Below, piece by piece: positions 35,370 to 46,852 of a DNA stretch of 64,000 bases. Positions within the stretch are counted from its first letter, which is position 1; each line of letters opens with the position of its first letter. Made by a program: the position numbers and the translations under genes. The notes beneath the pieces are model-generated. The model was not told the origin of the DNA. It was given only the letters and a program-made list of their open reading frames with translations, and did not search any database. The stretch comes from Rhipicephalus microplus (Eukaryota; Arthropoda; Arachnida; Ixodida; Ixodidae). The stretch lies in contig NC_134710.1 in NCBI RefSeq assembly GCF_043290135.1, forward strand, positions 137,042,155 through 137,106,154. Reading direction: 5' to 3'.

Positions 35370-35824
35370 CCTTGGGACGGCTGCCAACGGGAAGCGAGCT
35401 CCTGTTGCTGGCCAATGGCGCGTCCCCCTGGAAAGTACCTACTGTGCCCATGGCCATGGCTGACTTGACAGCACTTATGAGCGCCCAGCAGCAGCAGATG
35501 CACTCAATACCTGGCCTCTACCTGGGCTTCCCGCGCACGCTGTTCCCTCCCTTTGCGGTAGCTGGTACAGCAGCGGCAGCGCCCGTGCCGCCAGCGCGTT
35601 CCCCGTGCCCACCACCACCAACGTCGCCGACAGCAGCAGGTCGTGCGGCCCCCAGTGCCAGCTCACCTGGACCGCCACTGTACCCACCACGCGCCACCGC
35701 GGCGGCCGCCGCCTATCCTGGCCTCAAGTTCCACCCCTACTTCCATCCGAGGCTCCTCAGCGCCTCCGCGGGACCGCGGGAAGGCAGCCCGGTCGAATAC
35801 GACACAGCCGCACCACAAGTGTGA
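35370..35824 (+). CDS. Tbx20: Tbx20/H15 last exon
   Basis: The acceptor GTGCTTTGCAG leaves CC to complete the phase-1 codon as GCC, then LGRLPTGSELLLLANG, a short Gln run (AQQQQMHSIPGLYLGFP), proline- and alanine-rich low-complexity sequence and a C-terminus around GLKFHPYFHPRLL, stop TGA at 35822-35824. Vertebrate Tbx20 also ends in a proline/serine-rich tail with a phenylalanine/histidine motif, which acts in transcriptional activation and repression. Joining all six visible exons leaves no internal stop and no frame break, the strongest evidence that this exon belongs to the gene. Confidence 0.85.
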
Positions 35825-36325
35825 ATGCTGCTGTGACAGCAATTCAGTGTGCCTGGTGTGCGCCAATACGTGGGCAGTGCAATCAACTAACAGTTCCGCA
35901 TTTGTACAGTTGAGGGACTACGAACTCCTGAACTGCATATTGCCCTTGACGATGGTACAATGTCGGAAGCGTCTACTAGTTAGCAGGTCAGCGAGTCGCT
36001 ATGCTGCGATGCCGAATCTGCACCACTTCTGAGAATGTTGATATCGATAATCTGGCCTCCTCATGTATGGAATGAGCTGGATTTTCTCACTGTCACTTGT
36101 GCGCAAAGCCCATTGTCTACTCTGCACAAAATAATGGCGTGTTTGTATGCCATGGCTCTTGGCAGCTTGGCACTGTCATTACGGGTGGACTATAATCATC
36201 AGCTCATGTGGCACTTAGATTGCACTTTGTGATGACAAAAGTTTTTCCTTTTCTTAATCAACTCACACTTTACTGCTGTGGCCAATGTGAGATATTACTG
36301 CACCTTCTAACAAGCGTTGAAAGTT

Positions 36326-36452
36326 GGGCGAGTTGGTACGGGAACATCTTCAGAATAAACTGCGCAACGAGATGGCACACAAAGAAATGACAAAAATGAG
36401 TGCTCTTTCTTTGTGCCCCATCCTGCTGTAGAGTTTATTCTGACAATGTTCC
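36326..36452. mobile_element. Fold-back MITE in Tbx20 3' region
   Basis: Head GGGCGAGTTGGTA at 36326-36338. Arms GAACATCTTCAGAATAAACT... (about 36341) and ...AGTTTATTCTGACAATGTTC (to about 36451) pair over roughly 46 bp with a minority of mismatches. Confidence 0.65.
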
Positions 36453-37222
36453 TGCATATTCTATCTGAAAACACAGATGCATTGCTCTCAAGTCTATTTC
36501 CAAGTTTCGACCTTTTGCATGCACAGTCAATATACATTTCCGGTCATGGCTGTCGTGCATTACCTTACCTCTTCAAAAGTTGTGAATTTTACATAAATGA
36601 GATCAGGACAGCTGCGCCAGCATCTTGATATTTATTCCAGTGAACATTTTTGCACCTCACCTGCTGATGCATAGGAGGCAGTATTGAATACACTTGACTT
36701 GTATTATCAGTATTTCACTTTTGCATTCTTATATGTTGATAGTGACGACAATGAAGTCAGATATTTACAAGACGTATGACATAACCTTCAAAAAGCATCA
36801 ACTCTTTGAATCTTATCTTTTCCTTACGTACCTGGCTTTTACTAGGTGAAGATGTCAAAACTCCCTATATGTTTATATTATAGCCCAGCGACCACCCTTT
36901 CGACCCTAGTTTACATTAGCAATGAATGGAGGCTTACATATCAGCTAGTTTTCATTTAATCGTTAAGATATTTTAATGAAAACTACAGTATATACAATAT
37001 CTTTTAAACATAGCAAATTCTGATTCCTTGCATGTGATACATCTGGTATTGCCAAATACATTCCTCACAGCAGTAAATGCTTCTACAAGCAATGCAGTGG
37101 AGTGAAGGTTTCTTTCTACATAGCTTGCCTCTGCGAAGTTTGTATCTCCAGAGGCAGGTCTCAACACATATTGCTGCTACAATTGTCGACCACTACTTCT
37201 GGTCCACACTGATTCGCATGTA

Positions 37223-37400
37223 CAGTCTGTCTCACGCTTACGGGAAATCTCAGAGCGCATGGCACATGGTGCGGCCAGCGCTGCAGTCACTACGCTCCTC
37301 AAATTCCCATTCACGCGCGAGGTGCTGTAGGTGCACAACTGAAACGCTGGCCACACCGTGATTCATGTGTTCAGAGATTTCCCATAAGTGTGAGACACTG
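37223..37400. mobile_element. Tc1/mariner-like palindromic MITE
   Basis: CAGTCTGTCTCACGCTTACG GGAAATCTC on the left mirrors GAGATTTCCCATAAGTGTGA GACACTG on the right, and the interior (GCGGCCAGCG against CGCTGGCCAC) also pairs. TA precedes the left end, but the right flank is CG, so the target duplication is not intact. Confidence 0.65.
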
Positions 37401-40400
37401 CGCTTTCCACTGCATGCAAGTGTTCACATACAAACATTCACCATCATAAATCAAAGTGAGAACAGCATAGATGATGAGGAGGGCTGGACCTAGAGACCCA
37501 AATGATGCTGTATTTTTCTTTCAGCATACAAGCTCACGTAATTTGGCTTTGGCAGTGTCCTCACCTCACTTGTGTGCCACCAACAATCTAGTTTACTTTT
37601 ATTATTGTTCATAAAATCAGCATTTCATGGAGCGTTGCACAAAAAAATTCTATATTATACAGTCACGGTCACGTAAATCTTAAATGCGTGACCCGTGGGG
37701 CAGGAACCTCTACAGCAACTACTAAAGTGCTTCCGATTAACAAAAGCTAAATTTTGAGATTGATTTTACCTCACTAAATCTGCAACTGGACCTCTCACCC
37801 AATCAGGAATGAGGAGGCATTCCCATGATGTGCCACAAATCTGATTGCGAACGACACAGGTGGAATAAGAGGGTTGTGCGAAGATGAGCAACTTGAGATG
37901 AGCATGCCCTTCAGCTTTCACTCTGCCATGTGGATGGCTGCTGTTCTTGATTAGACACAAACACATTAACTGAAGTCTGGTGTTTCACATGCGAAAGCGG
38001 CAATATGACTAAGAGCTGCGCCATCGTAAGAGACTAAAATAATTCTGAGCACCTAGGCTTCCAGCAACACTTAAGAGAAATATGAAGTCAGTTTTAACTG
38101 ATCAATCAATCTTTCAATTTATACTGTAATTATTTTCTCAATCACAGGTTTATTAGGAGAGGACATGAAAATTAATGTTTCATTTCAGGCTGAAACTACA
38201 GTGCCAGCATGTCATTATGATGTCAAAAATTTCAAACCAAGCTTTATTACTATGTCCACACTGGCTCAGTAAAAGCTTCTGACATTTACCATGCAAAGTG
38301 TCTGTCCCAGAACACAATGCAATCAGTTTTTGTCAATACAGTATTGTAGACTCCACTGGATGCCCTCAAAATCTAACATCGCCAGAGTCACCATCAGCTG
38401 CTCCTTCTTATGCCCTTTCCTGTTTGCCAACCATCTTTTAATGGCGATGGTGACATTTTTGGTAGCCTATAAAGGTAACTTATTATTACAAACCAGGTCA
38501 CTTTTTTTCTCTTAAATGACCCTTTAATGTACACCTAAATCCTGAGTACAGAAGTGTTTTTGCATTTTTCAGTCATAAAAATGTGACTGTCAATGACCAG
38601 GATTGAAACCATGACCTTGAGCTCAGCAGCACATAGCCATTAATGTACCTTGGTGGGGAGTCAATAAGTTGCAACAGATTTGCAAGAATTATAAAGCTTA
38701 AGAATTGATTTTAAGGTTAGAACTCTCTTAGCCCCCATCATGTTAGTAACCTTTACCCACATCTTATTGCAACAGGTACATAATGCTTGAAAACACAAGA
38801 AGGCAAACTCAAGTTGGGTGCTCGTGCTGTGTCCCACTTTTTTTTTTGTCATATTTTCAAGCACTTCATACCTGTTATTATGCTTGACCAACAAAGGTGA
38901 ACATCAACCCTTCACCTTTGTTTTGTCAATTCGAAATTCTCACATAGAAAATTAGGAAAACATGAAATTAAGCTATCCAAATGTTACTTTAGGTGCACTC
39001 GTATGAAACAAAAAGGATTGTTTAACTGAAACAGTAAGTCTAAGCAGCTATTATGAACCTTTACCCCTATCAAGGTCTTGCAAAGAGTAAGTTTCTACAG
39101 CTGAGCTTGCAAGGTAAAAATTAAGCTCCATTTCGAAAAGCTGCCAAGTGCTGGTGGTACCCAATGTGGCCTTAAAAGTTCTTATGAGAAGGCATCTTTG
39201 GCACATACAAGTCTTTCTTATTCGTTGTTGCTGTTTTCACAGAAAATTGCACAAAAATCAATTTCGAAGAAAAACCGTCCACTTGGCAGCAATGTACTAA
39301 TGGCATTAGTATACGTTGCATTCTTATAAACTGTTTAAAAACTTTATGGCATTCCTTCAACTATCTTTAACTCATTGTATGATGACATAACCTTACTTCT
39401 TTGTGACTGAGTAGGTGCGACTGGTATGTTGGGTCACAGTCGATTAGGTTTTAAAATATCAAACTACCCACTCTCAACAATTATTTATTTGCCTTAACAA
39501 ACCATGTACGGCAAAAAAAAAAAAAAACCAGAAGCGATATAAGGCAGAGAGAACCTTACTTCTTGCTCCATGAAGCGTGCTGCAGTATAATTGAAACACT
39601 CTGACCAAAAAGCAGTACGAATCACATTTCAGCTTAACCCACATTGCACCAACGGCAAAAAAACTAGCTTAAGCAGTGAACATTCCAGCTATTAAACATA
39701 TTAAAGTAGCCCTTTTTACGTTTGCTAGCTGTCAAGCTTAATATATTATTCAGCATACACAGTCTTTCTTTTCACTAGTCAACGTCGTATGCTGGATTAA
39801 AGAGAACCTCTCAAAAATGCTGTTCCAGCATGCATCCACACGTTATCACTAGTGATCCAATAATGTTTGTTATATTCCATTGCACTGACACATTGCTGGA
39901 TACCATGAAAAGCCATAATGGCTGGCGTTAGCTGTAAGGGTACAAAAAAAGCACCCCAGAAAAATCAAAATGCCTATTTATTGCACAATATACAGATACT
40001 ACGATCACAGTGTGCCAGAAAAAAGTGTGTTTTCTCTCAGTAAGCTGTACTTAAGCATGATAAGTGATGGCTATCAGATATAAAATGAAAAAAAAAAAAA
40101 ATGGCTATCACAATTAAAGGTGCACTTGCCCATCATCCACAGGGCTTCTCTTTTTGGTGTGTGGACTAATAAAAGTCTAAGTCTACTGATAGCAGGGAGT
40201 CAATCACTGCCTTCAATCGCTGGCTATGAGTGCATCATTTATCCCACATAGGACACCGTCGAGAAGGGAAACCAAGAATTGATTTATCACTAAGGCAGTG
40301 TCTATGAGTGCAAATGTGTGCGTGAGGAGCAGCTCTCTCAGCACCTGCAGAAGTAATGTGATGTACACACGTAGGTGCAAGTAGTATTTAAGCACTACGA

Positions 40401-42804
40401 TGTTAACGATAGCACACAACATAAAGTACATAAGATGCTGGGTCTGTTGTGAAAGAAGCGTTTGCTCAAGTCCCTACGACCACCATGCTCCGATTGCACT
40501 ATGGTACATTATCTTGTGGTCTGTTTCGTACAATGTTGCATTCTATAACAATTCTTTCTGCCCATACGCAAAAGAGAGAAATAAGGAATGAAGAGACGCT
40601 CTAATCATTTAGTTGATGCATGACAGAACTTCTGTTGTTTAATGCACTATTAGAAGAAACAGACAATTTATGATATGGTGCCTTTTGTTACTGCAGCATG
40701 GTCGACGCAGAGCCTTCAACAAACAGAATTCTTCCAAGTTTTCAAATTACTACGCATGGCCTAGTATAAGAAAAGAAAAATACACAAAATTGAAATGACT
40801 GTGTTCTGTACATACTTTCTTTTTAATTAATTATTGACGGGGTCATGCGGTGATATTGGAACAAAAAATGTCCTTTTGCCGCAACCCAGTCAGCGACAAT
40901 GGATGCATTTGTAAAATATATATTTTGTGAATAGTGTTCGTAGATATGCCGTCTTTTCCAATTATGAATATATGCGGAAATTTCAGGCATGCAGTCTGTT
41001 TATCATGTCAAGATCTAAGCATTTTCTAGGCACCTGTTGACAACATGGAGCAGAAACACTGTGACATAAAACCAATAAACGTGTACTATTTCTCAATGCG
41101 TGCATTCATTACCTCATTCTTGTCAGACATGCATGACGCATGCGCACACAATGACGTCACCTGCATGTTGATACTGCTGTCTGTGCTCTCTTCAATGAAC
41201 TTCATAAGCAGTATTTGATACTAAAGACTTAACAAAGAATGTAATCAAATATTGGTACGTGGCAGCTTTGAGACTAAAGCAAACACAGCCAACAAAGTAA
41301 TATGCCGACAACGAGTTGAAACATTTGGAAAGACTTTTGTAAGTTGGAGTACCAGCACATAGCAGACAGTGAATAGCTGTTGTGCCACAGCTGATGAATA
41401 AACATAGGTAATTTATATTTTGCACATATGCCATTATTTCTTTATGGATCAATGCAGACACATTTTATGGCACCAGAAGAAACTTGATAGAATCTCTGAA
41501 AAATTCATTGCAGTATGTAAATCAACACTGTTCTCATCTTGCCACAATGTGCAAGGGCTATCACTTCTGCCAAAAAAAAAATTGTTGAAAGGGATGGTGG
41601 AAGAGAAATGTGCTTTTTACAGCGAGTACACTTTGAGTGACTTTAAATATGCAGTGTTTACCACGATTCAAAATTTTATCTTCAAGACAAACCATGAGCT
41701 AAAGCTATCAGTCCTGTAAACAGGGTCATTCTTGACGGCCAGAATTGGGTAAGAGGGCAGAAAAAAGTGCATACATTTTGCCAATATGGCCCAAAATGAC
41801 CAAGCCAACTGAAGCAATAAGTGCTAATAGAGTGTCGCAGCTGATAACAATGAGCCTTTGTTGCAACAGCTCAGTTGCTTGCCACATATAAATGCCTGAA
41901 GAGCACTTGCAATGCATGAACCATAAAACAACACATGGCGTGTTTGTGTAGGGTTCGTGTGCTTATGCAGCACTAGGATCAAGAGCTGGCACCCTGAGGA
42001 AGAATGGCTTTGATAGTGGAATGCCAATGAAGTGACAATCACAAAGTGAAAAGCAGCATGGCTAGCCACTCTAGCAGGGCTTGAGGAGAGCTCATGACAA
42101 AGTGTAAATGAAACAATGAGAAGAGCAGGCTCCAGATTTCTGTGCTAAGTTGTATTCATTCAAGTAAATACATCAATGATAATCTGATCAACATGCAAAC
42201 AACTTAGCTCTTAGAAGATGGCAAAGTGCAGAGGCTCTCTTGTCCCTTTTTTTCATGGTGTTCACCCTTTTACTTGTGTTTAGATAAGTGCAGCATCATT
42301 TTAGCAATCTTAAATTGCCCAGAAATGTTTCAATGTTTCCTTTTGTTATCGTACACACATCTTTTCTCTCTTAAGCCTTTTTATCCTGTTGCTGCTGTCG
42401 CTTTCATTTTTGCCAGCCTTTGATTTTGTCTTTTCTCCTTCACCCTTTTCCTTCCTGACCTCATTGCTGTATTGATTAGCTTTGATGCAAAACAACCTCA
42501 AATGTTGGATCATGTAACCAACTGATGTTTCCTTAATCAACGAGTCATACAAAAGAAGACTGAAAGAGTAAGTAACACACAGACCCATAGATATCATAGC
42601 TTGTATGCTCGCTGCCCTAAATAAATAAATGTTATGAAAAATGAGTCAGCACTCAGCAAACATGTACGCTTCTCACTCGCCATGTGCCTTCTACTTTTAC
42701 TTTACATAAAATAAAGTGTCTGCATAATACACACCTTGAAAAGGACAAAAAAAACTTGAAATTAATGCAAATGATAAGCACTGCAATACTGAGAAGGGAC
42801 AAAG

Positions 42805-42810
42805 TTTATT
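42805..42810 (-). terminator. AATAAA near MPPE1 stop
   Basis: TTTATT on the + strand, one base past the stop codon on the - strand. It could give a very short 3' UTR; a more distal signal may be the one used. Confidence 0.35.
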
Positions 42811-42945
42811 TTACCAAATTCTTCTCCGACCCCGTAGTGACAGAAGAACCAGCACAACCACTGATGCGATGTACAAAAAGATCACAGTTGTCTCCTTGGG
42901 TATATAGCACTTCGACATTGCCATGTCATATGGTGTAAAAACTGC
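42811..42945 (-). CDS. MPPE1: MPPE1/PGAP5 last exon
   Basis: Encodes AVFTPYDMAMSKCYIPKE followed by a hydrophobic segment TTVIFLYIASVVVLVLLSL and a basic tail RGRRRIW, stop TAA at 42811-42813. Human MPPE1 has SITPTDYTLSKCYLPRE and a membrane segment at the same place, then a basic tail. The acceptor CTCTTTTTAACAG ends at 42946 and the exon starts in phase 0, fitting the upstream exon. The C-terminal membrane anchor is known in the family to place the enzyme in ER-to-Golgi membranes. The exon is separated from the previous one by 13.5 kb of repeat-filled intron. Confidence 0.9.
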   Translation of the reverse strand, partial: AVFTPYDMAMSKCYIPKETTVIFLYIASVVVLVLLSLRGRRRIW

Positions 42946-43839
42946 CTGTTAAAAAGAGGGGGGAACAAAGAGGCAGTTCAAGTTTAATCAACATACCATC
43001 TTTTACATCAGTAAACACAACAGTCATAACACAGCAATGCAGTATACAATTAACTAATTCTACAGCTTTATTATTCTGCATTAAAAAAAAACATTCATGC
43101 AATGCACTTGGTAGATTCGAGCCCAGCTAATCACAGAAAAAGCAGTACTCTGTCAACGTGCCCGGCTGACCCAAGTTTATGACTTAATATGCACAGGAAA
43201 CCAAGCTGAATTCATCATGCACATGAACCATTAGAATTTCACCAGCTTCAAATATGCATAAGCATCATCAAAAATCAATATCCCCTGAAGTGGAATCATT
43301 ACAAAAAAAAAAGAAATCCAAGTCTAAATATTCTTACTTTTGTAATTCCTGTACGTAACCCTTGATGCTACAATGGATTTAGAGGTAGAAATTAAAGAAA
43401 CAAATCAGTCAAAAAGATAATCCGAGTCTATCTGTTGTTGCATTATGCAATTCATGTAATAAATAATAAACCCTGACACAAGCATTGAGAGATAAAAATT
43501 TAAATAAATCTGCTAGGAAGATAATCACTGTCTGAAAAGACTGGACTGAATGTGAACCTGCGTTCTGCTTCAACTGCGCTAGTGTATGTACATAAACCTG
43601 CAACTAACGTAATAAACTGGCAACTATCTGATGCAACCAACCCATAGTGGTTTCAAACAATAAAAGAAGTGTTTAAAACTTACTTTCAGACACCAAATGA
43701 CCAGAAATTAGTACTTCTTAGTAGGCACATCCAGAATTTATAGCAAATAAAGAAATAATGCAGTATGGCTGAGTAGTGCAGCAAATGTGTACAGGAGCAT
43801 TTGTAAACACACTGCTTGATGCCAGCAGCCATGTCTTAA

Positions 43840-45560
43840 AGGGACACTAAAGGTGAATAGTAAGTCGATGTTGATTGCTGAAATAGCAGTCCAGAAACCT
43901 GGTACTAGTGCTACTTTTGTACCAAGGAAGTGCTTATTTTGAAATAAAATCAGGTTTTAGTGGTCCGCATCGCGTTAGCACAGTTCAAATCTATCGCCTG
44001 AAAGTGGCTGCCTCACGTCACTGTTGCCGTGCACAATGTTGCCCAGCTTTACTGCACGGCCGCAAACACTAGTAACAGCAGAGTGAAAGTAGCAGGAGCC
44101 ACAGCAACAACGGCCACTGGACAATTTTTAGCCATGACCTCAGAGATGGTAGGCATGCTTGGTTCAACTGGGCCTTGCTAGATGGCACGACCTGTCCGGT
44201 TTAACTAGGGTGCCTCGATGCACGTGCTTCTGCTCAGGGTGCTGCCGCCTTTTGTACTGTTTTCTCCACCATTGTAGTGCCTGCAGCATCTTCGCCCAGC
44301 TGTGGGCTCACGTGCCACTTTCTTCGGCCAGGTATGCCTGGATGTCGTGTTCCTCAGTGCAACAACCATTCACGTTAAGCTAGTAAGCCACTTCCTGACC
44401 CAGCGAAACCGGTATACAGCGGGAGTGATAGTGGCGGCTGCCGTAACAGACGACACAGATGTCTTCACTCTGAACGGAGGAGCCAGCATCGAGGCACTCT
44501 AGGTTTAACCAGAGTAACTGTATATGCTACCTTTAGGTAGTAGAATAGCACATCTGTTTTTCCACTCCGCTAGCAACCATACACTGCGGAAATGCGAGTG
44601 CACAGGCCGCATTGCCGAAAGCAGTCGCCGTCCACCAGGAATCTATCAAGTGACTGTCGTGCGCTCGGTAGCTCATTGGCTGCGAACGGGTGCTCTTATT
44701 TGCTTCATATTCATGTCCTTAAGCTTTGACAGCAAAGTACTTGTGTGGATTCGGCACCATTTTAGAAAAACATACAGAAATAGTGGGATGCTTCTAGAAT
44801 CTTTTAGGATGTATATTTTGTGTTTGTGAGTTCTTGCTTATCTTCCATAGCGGCCGCCACTTGACCATGCGGCAGGAGCCGTGCATGTTATTTGGCACTA
44901 CGCTACTACACCTTGGCGCTTTGCATTTCCGGACAGACTAAAGAAATGCTTTTGGACTCCCATGAAACAGTCCCGAAAGCAGATCTTTCTTGTTTCTGCA
45001 CCAGTCATTGGCACGCCAGGCACGTCGACTGGTGATCAGTAACACGCTTTGTTGATCGGTAACAGGCTTTAAGCAAGTCGCCTGCAAAAACAGAGCGTGG
45101 CTTTGCCGCATAACTATAGTTGCTAACCATGCAAGATGGTGGACCTATGCGCTAATTTTCCCGTAGGGAGCATATACAGTTACTTTAGGTTTAACAAGGC
45201 GAAAATAGAGCTTTTGAACCACTCGCGCCTTTCCCCATAGTATGTCCGACGGTTCTTTTTTCCATGAATCAAACAGAAAAAAACAAAAAAACAAACAAGC
45301 AGCATTTTATTGTGTCTGTTGATGCATGGAAGGTTTATTTAGTGCAGCTAGTTAGATTACTAGTGGTTAATTGTAAGCGGTATGTCTGATGTCATTGGGA
45401 TCATTCTGCGAATGTCCCACTCATGACGCATGTGTTGTTGTGCATATACGTTAATTTCTTGGTAAGTAGGGCACTGCTGTTGATAATATTGTCATTTTAG
45501 ACATTGTCACACATTGAGCTTTCACTCTTACATAAATTCTTATTTGACTTTAGTGTCCCT
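43840..45560. mobile_element. DNA transposon relic, 13-bp TIRs, TTAA-type target
   Basis: AGGGACACTAAAG at 43840-43852 is perfectly mirrored by CTTTAGTGTCCCT at 45548-45560. The left flank is TTAA (43836-43839), the right GTAA (45561-45564), one change from a TTAA duplication, which points to piggyBac- or Kolobok-like elements. The 1.72-kb interior has only short frames, including one homologous to 29200-29340. Non-autonomous or decayed. Confidence 0.65.
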
Positions 45561-46488
45561 GTAATGCTAAAAGGCACAGAGCTCTTGACAAAGGAAGTTC
45601 CAAACATAAAAACATAAGCACTAGATGTTGTCCAGTGAGAGTTCTACCTGTCTCAGTCCCTGATTTTTTTCAATTAATTCTAAAACTACGCTTCGTTTAC
45701 CTGCCTCCATGGGGTTTGGTGAGTCATCATCAGTCTCACTGACTAAAGATTCTCAATAATGAAGGGCCCACACATCTGACTGTCCATTTCAAATCTAAGT
45801 CCCCCGGTACACAAGTATGGCCATTAGCCCACATATGCACATATGGGGAAGACAGGCTCAAGTTTTTGCAGCGCCGTTCGCTGCCAAAGCTGAGAGAGGG
45901 CAAAGCTCCGGTCGCTGCGACGGGCCATGCTTGCTTGGTTTTCCCATTGCACGCACGAAAAACGTGTTCCTTGGGTTTTTATCTAACATTTTGCACGCTA
46001 TCGGTGCCGCTCGTTCATCATCCTGTAAAGCAGGCACACACTCCAGCTGCATTGTGAGCTGCTACGAAAGTTTAAAAAATGTCGCAGAGCTTCAAACTGC
46101 CCGTGAAGTTCTACCCTTTCTAATGCAAGCAGTGCGAGGAGAAAAGGAGTCAGTGGATTATGGCAGTTTGTAGATACTTCCCCGGTCTTGTCACTTCGAA
46201 GAATTTTTTGGCGCGCACAGTATTACCAACTATTAACGGGGAGAAACGTAATGGCTGGACTCATACGAAAAGGAAGTGCGTTAGTAAACTGAAGCTACAG
46301 CAAATAGTCAACCGCTGTACATTTCGAGATTGGGCACAGGCTTTCCGAGACAACCATTTGAAATGGAAAAGCGGCGGAGCTTGCTAGCTTAATACACCAC
46401 TGTTAAAATACCGTACCGTGAGCCCTGCAAGTGTTTTATTCACCTGATGGCTGTAGACTTCTCTCCACTATTCAGTGTAAACATATTT

Positions 46489-46502
46489 ATGCTGCGTGTT
46501 TT
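46489..46502. repeat. LINE target-site duplication, 3' side
   Basis: ATGCTGCGTGTTTT, identical to 52352-52365 and directly abutting the LINE 3' end (GATGATGATG on the + strand). Confidence 0.93.
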
Positions 46503-46852
46503 GATGATGATGTTCGAAGTTTTGTGGCGCAAGGGCCATTTCACGGCCAAAGAGCGCCAGTTCATGTTACTAAGAATATGAACAATGATTGTGATAAGCG
46601 GCTGTATAAAGGCCATAAAATTCCTCGCGGTAAGGCGGGTAAAAACATACAAGTAATAAAATCATGACCATGCCGTGAAAGGTGTGTGTGGTGAGGATAG
46701 ATGACAAGAGTTGGTGATTATAAAAAACAATGGTGGATATGAATGGCATTAGCACAAGTGCCTCACTCGTTCATACCCTTGCGTCCAAGGGCCGTGAGGC
46801 AAGTGCTTTCTTGTGTAACCGCCGCAGCAAAAAACTCTCTAGAGAGGTCGTG

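Larger units (their letters stand above)
35825..42804. other. Tbx20 3' UTR and intergenic DNA
   Basis: AT-rich with no supported exon on either strand. Candidate + strand AATAAA signals lie at about 36354 (inside a MITE), 40168, 41075 and 41397; I cannot tell which ends Tbx20. Two MITEs are present (36326-36452, 37223-37400). The two genes converge here, so their 3' UTRs could approach each other. Confidence 0.5.

Noticed and set aside
45817..46387. Two + strand frames of 118 and 75 codons beside the LINE
   Set aside because: No recognisable domain. DNA-binding transposase was considered but no zinc-site residues line up.
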